A DNA stretch of 64,000 nt from Diospyros lotus (GCF_014633365.1 NC_068339.1:29459316-29523315), one strand, 5' to 3'; numbered from the stretch's first letter, positions 1-12,086 are shown. Numbers and translations are program-made. Notes: a model not told the origin generated them from the sequence alone.

Positions 1-558
1 AAATTGATATGATTGATGGATAATGTTTGGAAGAGAAATAGTAACATGTTAGGATGTTAGGCTGTTGTAAGAGAAATTGTGTTTTTGAGAGACTTAAATG
101 GATAATTTGCATGACCAGCCGTAAGAGGCTGAGAAATTACCCCTAAAGATAATATGCGATCGAGATAATTGAGAGAAAAATACGTTGAGTAAGTTCAATG
201 TTATCAATTTCTGTGCCATCATGGCAGCCGAGTTAGTTCAACCTTGGTGTGATCATTGGGTTGGGAGATTTAGGAGCCAGATAAAATATATTTTGGGAAC
301 ACGATTGGGAATGGTACTAGGTTTTATAAATCATTTTGGGAGTTGAGTAGCCGCCAATATGGAGCTACAACGGGATATTCTGGAAGATAAGAAACGAGTT
401 TGGTAAACTCAAACCGTATGGAGACATAAGCTATGAATGACTATTAAGGACTAAAGAATGGTATTTAGGACATTGCAATTGGAAGTCATTCTTAATAGTG
501 GTGATACAATTATCGCGGATCAAATTTCGAGGATGAAATTTATTAAAGGGGGGGAGAA
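1..558 (+). mobile_element. 3' internal end of a Ty3 element with polypurine tract
   Basis: No coding sequence could be read here. The stretch ends in a purine tract at 545-558 (AAAGGGGGGGAGAA) directly before a TG-starting LTR. That is the normal 3' junction of a plant Ty3 element lying on the plus strand. The rest of the internal region lies left of the window. This is inferred from the junction only. Confidence 0.7.
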
Positions 559-2989
559 TGTAATACCCGGGAAATTATTAAGAGTATAAATGATATTTAA
601 TTAAGGGTATAACTGGAATTATCGAAAGAATAAGGCTATATGACACACTAACGCAGTCTTAGATGATTAAATCAGTCGGAGGGAGTAACCCGGACCTTAG
701 ATAGCTAAAGAAAATTTGTACAGTATCGACAAGTGATTCGAATTATGATTTTTAGTGATGAAAAAAGTGGGATCGGGAACAGTTTTCGGTACAGCTGTCG
801 ACCGGGCTGAGAAAACCGAATCGACGTAGGAAACGTCCAGAAGATCAATGAAGCATGTCAAGGACTAATATTTAATGTGTAGAACAACCCTTAAGCGATT
901 TCAGGTTGAATCAAAAGGATTTAAGGTCAATTTGACCAGTCAGGCCTAAGTGCAGTTTTCTAATTTTGCCCAAGGGAGGTCAAAACGGTAATTTTTCAGG
1001 AGTTTCGAGGGTCTAATGAGATGTACTAAACTTGCGGGACATGGTGATATAATTGGATTTATTAGGGGTGCTTTGGAAGGGGGCAGAAATGTCATTTGGA
1101 AAGTCAAGGGGGTGAAAGTGCAAATTATCAAACTTGCATAGTGTGAACATAGCAACCAGATTTCAGCCGCCGCAAATCTTTGCACGTGGAGGCTGATCTT
1201 GGCGAAGGGATGGCCAAGGGCGACCTAGGGGAAGTGGTAGCCAGCACGAGGATGCTTGGTGACCAAGCTATGGCCGGTGATTGGCCGGAAAAGGATCGAA
1301 TTTTTTAGTTTAAATAGGGGCCGAGGGTTTCGACTTTTGGAGCTCAAAATCGATCGTGTTTTTGAATGTTTTTGAGAGAGTGATTAAAGGGCTTTTGATC
1401 CTTGCATCGAGGAGAAGAGATTGGGAGTAATTTGAAGCATTTTGGTGTGAGTTTGAGGGTTGTTCGAGTTCGGCCGAGAATCGGAGGCAGTCCGCCACCG
1501 CCGACCTGCAACTGGCCTTTTGGGCCATTTTCCGATGGCCTTTCGGCCTCAAACCGGTGCCAATGAGATCGATTCAAGAAGGGCTTCAAGGCTGTACCCT
1601 TATTTTGGTCATCGGAGGAGTCGCCGGCGGCCAGATGTAAGGAAGAAGACGGTGGCGCATGGCTGCACGCGCCAATCTTCACTCGCACCCACGCGCTAGG
1701 CGCGTGAGGGCGCGTGGATGGGGGCATTTCGGTAATTCCAATTCCAGTATTTTTGTTGATTTATTTTAGGAATTAACATGTTAAAATATTTTGGAAAATA
1801 TTTGAGGAGATAATTATTTTGGAATTATCTAGGTGAAAATTGGGAAAAAATAGTGGAAATTATGAAATATTGAGGAAAATGGATTTTTATGTTCCCTTAA
1901 TTAAATATGGTGTTTAGGAAGTGTTATGGCTCGAAGTTGAGTATATGTTCAAGTATTTGGGATTTGGCACGCAAACCGAGGCATTGCACGAGGATTGAGG
2001 CGATCTGAATACATTCTAGGTGAGTGGTTTGATTCCAGCTTTTCCTTGTCTTGGAAGTGTTTTTAGGTGCTTGTGGTGGGTTCTAGTGAGCGGTTATACC
2101 CTCCTAGACATAGATTGTTTTACAAGGCTTTTACTTATGATCATTGTGTCGATATTTGCTACATTGCATTAACTGTTTTATTTTAAAATGTTGGTGCATG
2201 GCGTGTAAATTTTCATATCATTTGGGGTCAAGTTTAATTGCATCGTTGGGTCCGTATGGGGCGGGATGGGGTCTACTTGAGATTGGGACAATGTTAATCC
2301 AAGTGAACGGGTGTCACACTAGGGCACTCGAGGGAATAATGTTAAACCAGGTGAACGGGTGTCACGACGGTGCACCCGAGGGATTAACGTTGGACCAGGT
2401 GAACGTGTGCTGTCACAGTGGGACATTCCAGGGATTAAGTATGTCAAGGTGATATCTCGAGTTAGACGTGTCTTGCATGTTGTCGTATGGTATGCCATGC
2501 TCATATGTCTTTCATGCATTGTATAACTGTTTCATACCGTCACTTAGATGTTTTATCATCTAATCTAGGCTATGCTCCTGGAACGTTTAATGTTCCAGCC
2601 AAGGACTGCTGCAAGGGCAAGGACGTGGCCGGTTGAAGGCCAATGGTGCTTAGTTTAATAGTCATTGTGACGTTTTTAGTATATATTTCAGGTTGTAAAT
2701 GAACAACTGTATAGTAGCATTGTTGTCATCTGATCTGTATTACGTTAAGGAAGTACCATGTAAGAACTACGGTTTTTGATATTAATGTATCCGCTGCGTT
2801 GTACAATGTCTCGTTTAGTTTTAGATTATTGATCTTGGTAGTTAAACGGGCAAGGCTGGGGTTCTCGGAGTTTGTTTCTGCATGTGAAGATTGTTCTTGA
2901 CACACCACGCGTGTGAGCTTGGAGGAAAAAAAAAAAAAAATCCCGGGGATACCCTTATAGTGACACGCCTGGCGAGACGGGGTGTTACA
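559..2989 (+). mobile_element. 3' LTR of the plus-strand Ty3 element
   Basis: The LTR runs from TGTAATACCCGG to GGGGTGTTACA, about 2,431 bp. The preceding purine tract makes it a 3' LTR on the plus strand. It holds a GC-rich block (about 1,450-1,720), a short tandem array (2,290-2,440) and an A15 run before its end. The next five bases, 2,990-2,994 (CAACC), would be the target duplication; its partner is outside the window. Long chromovirus-type LTRs of this form are common in plants. The lineage cannot be fixed without the coding part. Confidence 0.75.
2290..2440 (+). repeat. Tandem repeat, 48-bp period, three copies
   Basis: Three imperfect units start near 2,291, 2,339 and 2,387. Each has a core like GGTGAACGGGTGTCAC followed by a variant of GCACYCGAGGGAT. 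The array lies in the 3' half of the LTR. The third copy is the most diverged. Confidence 0.8.
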
Positions 2990-4098
2990 CAACCTCATGG
3001 CCATAGGTCCTTGAACACAAATAACATGCCAATGCACACATTTAATGTTTAAATGCATACTTATAACTTGCAAGCCACCACCCTTAGGGCTATCCCTTAC
3101 CTTAGCATTCTTTAAATCTTCCAATCTTCATCTCAAGAGAGCTCTCATCATCATCTTTTCCCATCTAAGATGGCATTTCAAACAAGTAACTTACTTTGCA
3201 AACAAGCATACCAAAAATAAAGAGAAGAAAAATGGGACTTACCTTGATCCCTTCATCTTCTTCTTCTTCATCCTTTCCTTCATGAGAGACCTCTTCCCAT
3301 CTCTCTTTCTTTCTTTCTTTTTCACAACAATGAGAGACTTCTTCCTACTTCATTCCTTTTCCTTTCTTTTCTTTTTGGATTATTTTCCTAGTCTTGATAT
3401 TTTAAATGCAAGACTTCATCTCAACCCTCCATTCTTTTCTCTTTTGGAGAGGAAATCCTAGCCATACAAATAAAGAACAATCCATGTACTCTTGATAATC
3501 TCAATCTCAACCATCCATTTCTTTAATATTTAGCAATCCATGCCATTTCTTCTCTTTAAATCCCCACCCTTGGATTCATTCTCTTTTCAAGAATACATCT
3601 CACCTATTAGATCTTTTGAATTTTCAATTTCTTTCCCATTTAAATTAATGAGACTATTTTCCACCATTAATGCATGATTAATTTAATTTCTTTTTTGAAT
3701 TTTCTTTTAATCCAACACCATCATGCCTCTCATTAAATGCTTGAAAGACTAATTAGAATTTCTTTTGCATTTATTTAAATCTCTCCATTTATCTTGGACC
3801 ACATAATGCCATGTGTCACTCTAAGACACCAAACTTAGCTTCCAAGCTTCCATCTCAACCATCCATGTGGCATTACCACATTAATTCACCAATTTAGAGA
3901 AAATTAATTATTTCTCAAATAATTGAATATTCTCTATTTTCCCATTCTCCATAATTTAATTCCTTTATGGAGTAATTTAATTCCTTTATGGAATTTACTC
4001 CAAAATTATCAAAATACCATTTATTGGATTTCACTATCCAAATTATCAAAATGCCCCTCTCAAAGGGCACCTTTATTCTCAAGAATCCATTACCTTCT
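2990..4098 (-). mobile_element. Remnant of a minus-strand chromovirus-type LTR
   Basis: From 2,995 the sequence (ATGGCCATAGGTCC, then CTTGCAAG..CCACC and ATCCCTTACCT) follows, in order and with divergence, the minus-strand LTR at about 24,752-24,880. The copy is therefore a piece of a related LTR in the same orientation. It is cut on the left by the plus-strand Ty3 element and on the right by the Tat LTR at 4,099. Its AT-rich right half has no recognisable gene. Confidence 0.5.
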
Positions 4099-4852
4099 TG
4101 TCGACGTTCGGAATTGGTCGACGGAAATTTGTTGGCCAGCACCGGTATGGCAGATCCGAGAGAGAAACAATGAGGTATCTAGTCCGGTTTGCTGAGCCGC
4201 CAGTTCGTCCCTGCAAGGTACTCTAAAGCTCAAGTTAGTGAGCGAGTAAGCAAGTGTATCGAGTGTTCGTAGGTTGGCGGAAAAGAGTATATAGCTCAGC
4301 CCTCAAGAGGCCTGGTCGATATATATATCAGCAGAAGCTCCTATGCATGCTCCTTACTTGTACAAGCGATGGGACAGAATAGCCAGCGGGGGCATCCTTG
4401 CTGCGGCGAGGTGTCAATGAGACCTTCATTAATGAGGATGGGATCTTCCATTAATGAGAATGGGATCTGAGGTGGATGTTCGGAAACCCAGGCGCGGCTG
4501 TAATGATGTTATTGCCAGAAGGCCAGGATGGGATTGACACGGGCCGGCCAAATGGGCCGAAAGAATGGGCCAAAAGGGTCTAGTCAAGGCGGCCCTTGGC
4601 CTGCCGATATGCCGCGACATGCGCCCCTTCTTCAATGCGAGCTGACGGGCTGAGCCGACGAGCTATGGAGGTCATTGAGAATTTGCTCAGAACATAACTA
4701 GGGGCCTGCCTGAATATGCTGATGAGTTGGAGGCACTACCAGGAGCTCGCTTTGACGAGCTCAGCTCAATTTTTACTAGGCCTTGAGCATTTGGGCTGAA
4801 TCACTGTATTAAGCCCAACCCACACAAAGTAGAGCGAGAAACACCCGTAACA
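4099..4852 (-). mobile_element. 3' LTR of the Tat element
   Basis: On the minus strand the LTR starts TGTTACGGGTG at 4,852 and ends CGTCGACA at 4,099, about 754 bp. The purine tract GAGCTGGGGGGCTTGA (4,853-4,868, minus) precedes it. Both ends were placed by comparison with the related LTR at 35,379-35,910, which shares the purine tract, the TGTTAYGGGT start and a GTCGACCAATT motif near the end. Flanking CCTTC (4,094-4,098) would be one target duplication; the other is lost. Confidence 0.7.
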
Positions 4853-4868
4853 TCAAGCCCCCCAGCTC
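4853..4868 (-). other. Polypurine tract of the Tat element
   Basis: Minus strand GAGCTGGGGGGCTTGA lies directly before the LTR start. It would be the second-strand primer site. The second copy has a matching tract at about 35,365-35,378 on the plus strand. Confidence 0.7.
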
Positions 4869-5117
4869 GCAGTGCGATCTTCTGGCTGAGAGCTAACACA
4901 TACCCAGCTACGTTGGCCTTCAATACGTATTTTCAGCTTTCTGCCCAATTATTTTAAATCACATTGTTTCGTGCTGCATGTCTTGTCTGCGGCGCATTTA
5001 ATGTGCACGTTTCCCGTAACTGCTAATCATCATGTCCGTAGTCCCCATGCTTTCACGCACCGCCATTGGATATGGGGAAGCTCATCAGTCTCTTTATCCA
5101 ACGGCGGGTGTCCTGAG

Positions 5118-5126
5118 CTATGAAAG
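5118..5126 (+). promoter_or_regulatory. Decayed TATA box of the antisense gene
   Basis: CTATGAAAG stands where the second Tat copy has CTATAAAAG (minus strand, 35,104-35,112). The surrounding roughly 200 bp align between the two copies. Transcription would start near 5,150, giving a leader exon to 5,301. This is inferred from alignment by eye. Confidence 0.45.
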
Positions 5127-5301
5127 GGGAAGGGGGTTATTTTGCTCCCTCTTTACCGTCTCATTTCAAAAATCTCCCTCGCTTCTACAACTTGTTTTCT
5201 TTCAACTTCGAGATTCCATTGCCGTCGGTTTCGAAGTCTCTTTGCCCTAGTTTCTCAGCTGGTTCCCGCTCCCGATTGCTGCAGCTACTAGCTTAAGAAA
5301 A

Positions 5302-5575
5302 GTAAGTTTCTCGTATTCCTTTAATGTATTTCGATTCTGTCTTCGTTCTTTCCATTATCTATGCCTATGCGCCCCGCCACTCGGTGATGGTGGGGGGCCT
5401 TATGGGAATAGGCTTCGCCTATCCTAGGAGGTTCGACAAACTTAGAAACCTCAGCCCCCTTTTTTCTTTTGAGTCATGCCTGTTGCGAAGCGCGTGACCT
5501 GACAAATAGAAGGCATCTCTAGGAACTTTGATTCGTTGTTCTGATTCTTTTCTTCTCCTCTTTTTTTTTTTTTAG
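5302..5575 (+). other. Leader intron of the antisense gene
   Basis: The donor GTAAGT is at 5,302. The acceptor is a pyrimidine run followed by TTTAG ending at 5,575. The next base is the A of the start codon, so splicing would place the ATG at the very start of exon 2. Confidence 0.55.
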
Positions 5576-7912
5576 ATGTCGACATCAGGTCAGAAGCGCC
5601 GTAGCCACAGGGTAGAGAGCGATGACACCTCCAGCTCTTCAGGGCAAATAGGTGTAGTGTTGTTGCGGATTGTTCAGGACGTGGCTTCATCCTGTCCCGA
5701 GGTTGCTAAGAGGGCTCTTTAGCATATCACCTCCGTATTAACCCAGCAATCTTCCGAGGAGCATGCGGCTCATGAGATCTTCAAGTAGTATCCCTCAAGG
5801 CTGACAATCGGCGAATTGACGTAACATGCTGCCACATACCTCCTTCCTTGTGGGACTTGTCTGATGGTCCCTTCGCCTGGTGACCATGCAGCTTTTCCTC
5901 CCATGGGATTTGTTGCCATTAGCCCCCAACACTTAGAATTCGATTTTAGGTGTCCACTCTAGCCCTACCTCATAGATATTTTGAATGACCTTAATCTCGC
6001 TCCTTTCCAGTTGACTCCCAACTCATATGCCCAAATAACCTCCCTCATCGTTCTCTTCAAAAAGAACAAACTTCCTCTTCCAACCCCTAGAGTACTTAGG
6101 TACCTTTATTCTTTCAAGGGTACCAAGGACCGACTGTACTACATGGCAGCTCGCTCCTTGGACTGCAAGAGAATCTTGCCTCAGGAGAGGGCTAAAGGCA
6201 GGTCCAATGTTGGAGACTACAAATCCCAATGGTTCTACCTGTCCTATTCCTCTCTTAAAGACCTTAATAACTTCAGTTTCGTTCTCGTGCCAAGTGAGTA
6301 GTAGTTAGGTTTTTTTTTTTTTTTTGTACCTGTAATCATCCATTCGACCATGCCTATCTTTCCTTCACATCTGTCTTTCTGATTTTACAAACGTCACTGG
6401 GGGGCAGCCTGAACTAACCATCTTCAAAGCGTAAGATCTTCAGGCGGCTTTGGACTTAAAGACTGACGAAGATGATTGTGAGTTCTGCGAGTCCATCCTT
6501 TGCGACTATCAGCTCGCCCCTCCCTTTGCTATCAAGGAAGTCAGAAAAGGCAACATAGGAATACGTGGCCAAAGAGAGATAAGGTCGATTTTTTACGAAG
6601 CTGACTTCGACAGGAGTCCGGTCAGGGAGAGCGGAGCTCGCGGTGAGGTTACCATTGCAGCGTTACTGACACTATCCAAGGTGATGAGGCTCAAGCTCAA
6701 ACGACCCGGTTCTTCTGCACTCTCCAGCATCCCTAAGGCTGTTCACGCATCCTCTTCCCCTACAAAGGCCCAAGGGCTTGGAGCTCGCACTGAAGTAGCC
6801 GGACTAAGACACAATCCCATCATTCTGCCTGGTGCTGACCTGCGTCAGCGGCCACAATTCCTTCAAGGTCAGTTCCTGTCGGCACCTCTTCGCAGTCCAG
6901 GGTAGTCGAAACCACTGTGACTCGCGGGAAATCCGTGGCTCACGAGGAAACTTCTGGAAGCAAAAGGAAAATCCCTCCGACCTTGCAGCCCGGTTAACGG
7001 GCCCAAGTAGACAAGAGGAGGAAAATGAGCACCTCTGTGGGGCTGAACGCGTCTGACATCGTGGCTGGTGGGACGTACTTCGCCCCCCTTCTCGATAGCA
7101 TGAACCAAGTCCTTGGTAATTAAGCCAAGAACCTGGACAGGAAGGAAGTATCGGGTGAGGCGCTTGAGGATTACGTCGCTCGCCATAGTCTCCTAGTGAG
7201 GTTCCTTTTCTCACCCTTGCACTTCTTTATTTTACCTCTTTCGAGCGTGCTGACCCCTTCGATTTTGTAGGCTTCCTTGGGCGTCTTTAAGTTGAAAGAA
7301 GAAAGAGCTCATGCAAAGAAAGAGACAAAGAAGCTCGAGGCTACTATCGAGGGGCTAAAAAGAGACAAGAAGAAATTAGAGGAGAGCCTGGCCTTCGTGA
7401 CCGGTGAATCCTGAAAATATTGAAGCCAGGCCGAAGGCTTAGAGGACCGAGTAAGGGAAGCCGAGAGGGCCAAGAAGGAGGTCGAGGATGAACTGTATTT
7501 TCAGAAACAAGTGCTCGACTTGGCCAGTTCCCAAGCCACCTCGAAGCTAAATAAGGCGGAGACAGACTTGGTTGCGATACGAGGCGAACTAGAGCGGGCT
7601 CGGCTGGAGGTTGAGCAGCTGAAAGTTGACGTCGAGTTCTGGGTCACAAGGGAGCGTGAGGAGGTTGAATCTGATGTCTGTGGCGCGTTACTTTTTACTT
7701 TGTGGAAAGCACATCCAGACCTCGACTTCTCATTCTTTGGCGAGGAAGCAGTGGAGGTGGTGAAGAAATATGTCGCCGATGCTGCGAGCTCCAAAGTTGA
7801 CGCCCCTACGTCCGAATCTGACCAGGCCGTGGTTGATCTTTCTGCTGAGGACACCATCAACCTTGCCTCCCAAGGCGCGGCGACTCCAAGCCAAGATCCT
7901 CCAGGCCATTAG
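5576..7912 (+). pseudogene. Antisense gene of the Tat element, putative gypsy-type transposon protein (PF04195-like)
   Basis: One frame runs from ATG 5,576 to 6,301, broken only by TAG 5,720, TAG 5,786, TAA 5,822 and TAG 5,960. After an intron (donor GTGAGT at about 6,292, acceptor near 6,406) the reading continues to about 7,194. A second intron (7,195-7,270, GTGAGG..TTTGTAG) leads to a final exon ending at TAG 7,912. The first exon has the look of the Transposase_28 / putative gypsy-type transposon family (hydrophobic globular part, LAPFQLTPNSYAQI). The last third is a long charged coiled coil (LKEERAHAKKETKKLEATIE, then ELERARLEVEQLKVDVEF). It lies opposite to gag-pol, between integrase and 3' LTR. 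Extra antisense ORFs in this place are known in Tat-lineage elements. The product's role is unknown. The phase of the first intron is not clean, so that junction is uncertain. Confidence 0.6.
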
Positions 7913-8750
7913 ATCATTTTTTTTTTATTATTGTACTTGAATTTTGGGAGCAATACATTTCGTTCATTCAATCGACTTTCTGCATCTTTATCATCTGCTG
8001 CAAACTTTGAAAACACAGCATAGAAACGAGCTTAAGTTCAGTTAACTCGAGTATACCTTTAACTTGTAAATAAGAAATTTTGAAAACAAGTGGCTTTAAA
8101 TAACACATCGAATAAGATATCGTTAGCTCGAGCCGCATGATCAATAGGTTATGATCACAGGATCAAATCCAAACTAACATGCAGTAGCTTGATAGTTGTT
8201 AAATTCATTCACATCTTGTCGTCAAGTTATACGCTCAGGTAGGCCATAGTTTGCCCCCAGCTAACGTACCATGACTTTTGAGGGCTTTGGCGAGGTTAAG
8301 ATGAACACTCAGGTAGGTCGCAGTTCATGCATTTTGTCAAGATAAGAGGACCTCGGCCAGTGAACCATGACTCAGGAGTTTTTAAGGGTGGTGACTCGTT
8401 TTAGCTCCAAATAATGACACTGCGGCCAAGATTAATGGGCTTTGTTTTTCCAACCATGACCTAGGGTGAAGACTAAGATGAATGCTTAGAAAAGCCACAA
8501 ACCATGGCACGTTGGCTAAGTTGAATGGGCCCCAGGTCGCAAACCATAGTCTTATAACTCTCCAGTTATTTTTTGATTCTTATTCTTAACAACCAAAACG
8601 TGGGTGTAAAAAAGATTTAACAGAGATAAAAGACACATTAATATAGTTCAATCATAATTTTGTTACTTGACTTAATGAAGCAAATATCAAGAAAGTCGAA
8701 ACGTCGATTGGTAATTGAAATTGTGAGAAAAGGGAAAAAATGTTTGCTTA
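7913..8750. other. Non-coding spacer with degenerate repeats between antisense gene and integrase
   Basis: No ORF of note. At 7,920-7,980 a T-rich run follows the antisense stop and could include its 3' end. From about 8,230 to 8,560 short diverged repeats recur (CTCAGGTAGG, AACCATGAC and variants, roughly 70-90 bases apart). Confidence 0.4.
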
Positions 8751-10192
8751 TCAAAAATATGGTCTCAGATGCTCCGCGTTCCAAGCTCGAGGGAGAGCTG
8801 CTCCGTCCATGTCTGCCAAGTGATATGCTTCGTTGCTGAGGTTTTCCTTCACGATATAGGGGCCTTCCCAGCTCAAGCCCAACGTCCCTTCACTGTTCTT
8901 TCGAGCTCCAGGGAGGACAAGGCGCAGCACCAGATCATCGACTTTGTAGCATCGGACTCGAACCTTCCGATTATAGTATCTTGCCATGCGCTGTAGGTAA
9001 GTTGCCACTCTCAAGAGAGTTGTCTCCCTTGTTTCCTCAAGCAGATCGAGGCTTGAGGCTAGTAGGCGGTCATTGTTCTCTTGGTTGAAAGTGGCTCTTC
9101 GCTGGCTTGTTACTTCACTTTTTGCTGGGATCATCGCCTTGGATCCATATACCATAGAAAACGGGGTTTCTTCCGTGGTTGTGAGAGCCGTAGTTCAGTA
9201 AGCCCAGAGCACGGTTTGTAGTTCATCCACCCAAGCTCCCTTTCTCGATTCCAACCTGGTCTTTAATATTTGCTTGATTATCTTGTTTACGGCTTCGACT
9301 TGACCGTTGGCTTGCGAGTGGTCCACAGCTGTGAAGATTTTCCTAATCCCAAGTGACTCACAAAATTGTACGAACTGCTCACTGGTAAACTGGGTCCCAT
9401 TGTTGGTCTGTTGAGGGACACCAAACCTGCAGATGATGTTATTCCATACAAAACTTTCTACCTTTGTGGTAGATATCTGTGCGAGCTCCTTTGCCTCCGC
9501 CCACTTGGTGAAGTAATCTACGACCACGATAGCGTGCTTACACCTACCACGGGCTGTTGGAAATGGCCCGATCAAGTCGATGCCCCATATGGCGAAAGGT
9601 CAAGGGCTGCTCATTTGTTGAAGATAGGCGGGAGCAGCTCGTGGCACTTTAGCAAACCTTTGGCATGCGTTGCACCTCCTCACCAGGTCCGCAGTGTCTC
9701 ACTTCATGGTTAGCCAGTAAAAACCCTGGCGAAATGCCTTCTGAGCCAAAGATACTCCCCCAGCATGATTGTCGCAATGGCCGGCATGGATTTCATTGAG
9801 AACCACTTGGCAATCAGGCTCATCGATGCATCTAAGTAACGGGACTGAGAACCCCCTTTTGTATAGCATGTCATCACAAATGCAATATCTGGCCGCCTGG
9901 GCTCGAATCCGCCGTGCCTCCAGCTTGTCGCTTGGCAATTGTCCTCCTTGCAAATAGTCCATGATCGGCTTCATCCATGAATCTGGCCTTAGCTCAATTG
10001 TCAACGTCTCAGTTTTTTCCTCTGCGCTCGGTGCTGCTAGGAACTCTATGGGGATGGCCCAATGAGTCAACTTCTCCAACTGAAGCCAAATGAGCTAGGG
10101 CATCAGCATAAGAGTTCTGGCTTCGCGGGACTTGATTTACTTTGCACTCCTCGAAGAAGAGTAACAACTCCTGAACTTTCTGCAGGTATGTG
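8751..10192 (-). pseudogene. Tat integrase with upstream zinc-binding region
   Basis: One minus-strand frame runs through 10,079-8,751 and is broken only by stops. It starts with the tail of the second RNase H and the linker. An H2C2-type zinc region follows (HAGHCDNHAGG, later RRCNACQRF). The integrase core is at about 9,195-9,575 (VVDYFTKWAEAKE, then SQANGQVEAVNK) and a C-terminal part at 8,751-9,155. The second catalytic Asp, expected before NGTQF, reads Asn (TNNGTQFTSE), so the enzyme would be inactive even without the stops. Several stops are TGA where related proteins have Arg, consistent with CGA to TGA change. Confidence 0.8.
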
Positions 10193-10197
10193 GCTAC

Positions 10198-12086
10198 GCT
10201 TAACCTTGTGCATTTATTTCAAACAAACACATACAAAATAAATAAAGAAGAAAAAGCATGTAGGCATAAGGCGTTTATACTCGCCAATGTACGAGTGTGT
10301 GCTGTAGCACAATTTAATTTTTTGGGTAAGTCCAGGTCGAATCATTGGGAGATCAAAATAGAAACGAAATGCGGTGAAAGATTTTTTATGCGCTGAATGG
10401 GTTTGTCAGACCAGTCCAGCTAAACGATTTGTTTTTTCAAGATTAAAAAGATGATGTTTGTGTATAGAAGGCAATCTTGGGACAAAGAAATTTATGTGCC
10501 AACCCACTGATTTACCAAAGAGATATCAAAATATTAATATTGATTGATTTAAATTGAGATTATGTAGTTAACTGTATTCCAAAATGATAATAGTTCTAAG
10601 TTAAGCACTTTCCATGCTTGGCATGAGAAAGTCTGGATTAAGAAACTATCATAAATCAAAATACACTTAACATACCTTGAGATTCTGCCAATAATCACAA
10701 CCCAAGATAATGATAATTCTAAGTTAAGCACTCTCTATACATGGCATAAGAGAGTCTAGATTAAGTAATTAACATAAATTGGATTGCAATTAATGAACAG
10801 AGATCAATAATTCAAATTAATCAAATGAGTTTGGGTATGAAAACATTTCCAATTTAAGTAACCTCCATACATGGCATGGAGACTCTAATTTAGGATCATG
10901 TTTCATTCCAAACCCATAGATTCAATTTACACACTACTCAATTAAAATCAACCTATTGTTAATTCATTAGGAGTTCGGCTCTCTTGGGCAAGCAGTGGCA
11001 CTGGACACATTCCTTGCCTTGGCCTAAGCTAAATTTAGCCACACATCTCCATTTTTGAAAACATAAAATGAAATAACAGAGATAAAAATGCAGAAATTAA
11101 GTTGCGATATTTAATTAACTAAAATTAAAGAGACAGGAATTAAAATTCTAGAATGTAAACACTGAAATTGAAATTAGAGAAATGTAGATGAACAATGAAT
11201 TAAAGTTACAGAATGTAGAGAACATAAATGAAAATTACAAAATGTAAGTAACTGAAATGAAGAATGCTGGAACAACATGAAGAAATGAAAACTACTGGAA
11301 TTTAAGAACAAAAAGAAAGGAATAGAACAGTGCACTTTTCCCCTTATTTTGGCTAAATGGCGAATGGGGACTCTCCGCCGTGTCTCTCTTGAATGTAAGC
11401 TCTGGCCTCTTTATACTCCTCTGGTAACGGATACTTTGAATTTGAATCTCTAGACAACTTCTGATCATTCTCTGCATATTTCTTATGCCAGTATTCTCTG
11501 CAAATTTTCGCGTGTTGTCTTGAAATAGCTTTCTGAGGCACGCGGACGCGTGATCTGCTTGAATAAGTTCTCGTATATAACACCCTAGCTACTGTCTTCA
11601 TGCATTTCTTCCCCATGGGTTGAGTTGGGCTTCAAAGTTGGCTTCCTTGAATTGAGCTTCAATTGGCTGGACTTTAATTTAGGCGGCTGGGAGCTTTTAA
11701 TTCCAAACAGTGGGCTGCCCATTTCAATTGCAATTCAACTTCTTTGATTTGAGCCTCCATGGCACTGCTTCACGATGTAATGCAATTGAAATATATGTCA
11801 TTAATATGTATATGTATTACGCATGGCATGCACTTATATGGATACATGTATATGTATTATATTTATATATTATATTTAGATATGTATCATATATTATATT
11901 ATATTATATTTATTTTATTATTACTATTTTTTTATATTATATATATTATATATATTTTTATATTAATTTTTTAAACCTGCATATAACCACAAATTGAATA
12001 TAAATATTCAATTAAAACCAATTTTTAGATTAAACTAGGGGTATAAATATAATAAAATTTTGACATTTTTTAGCATTAATCAGTAC
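10198..12086 (-). mobile_element. Insertion splitting the Tat polyprotein, class unresolved
   Basis: The Tat frame stops at the right edge near 12,090 and resumes at the left edge near 10,192. Removing this block and one of the two GCTAC copies (10,193-10,197 and 12,087-12,091) rejoins the coding frame, so GCTAC is the likely target duplication. Inside are a minus-strand TATA-like GTATAAAGAGG near 11,415, AT-rich flanks and three hairpin-bearing repeats. TG..CA ends can be read a few bases inside (10,207 and 12,082), which suggests a solo LTR, but they do not meet the duplication exactly. No coding sequence was recognised. Confidence 0.6.
10597..10895. repeat. Three spaced hairpin repeats
   Basis: Diverged copies at about 10,597-10,645, 10,718-10,765 and 10,850-10,895 share the pattern AAGTTAAGCACTTTCCATGC .. 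GGCATGAGAAAGTCT. In each the two sides of the ATGG/GGCAT centre are self-complementary. Confidence 0.6.

Noticed and set aside
3045..3461. 138-codon plus-strand frame, Phe- and Ser-rich
   Set aside because: The frame results from a CTT-rich tract within an LTR remnant. Its composition is low-complexity.
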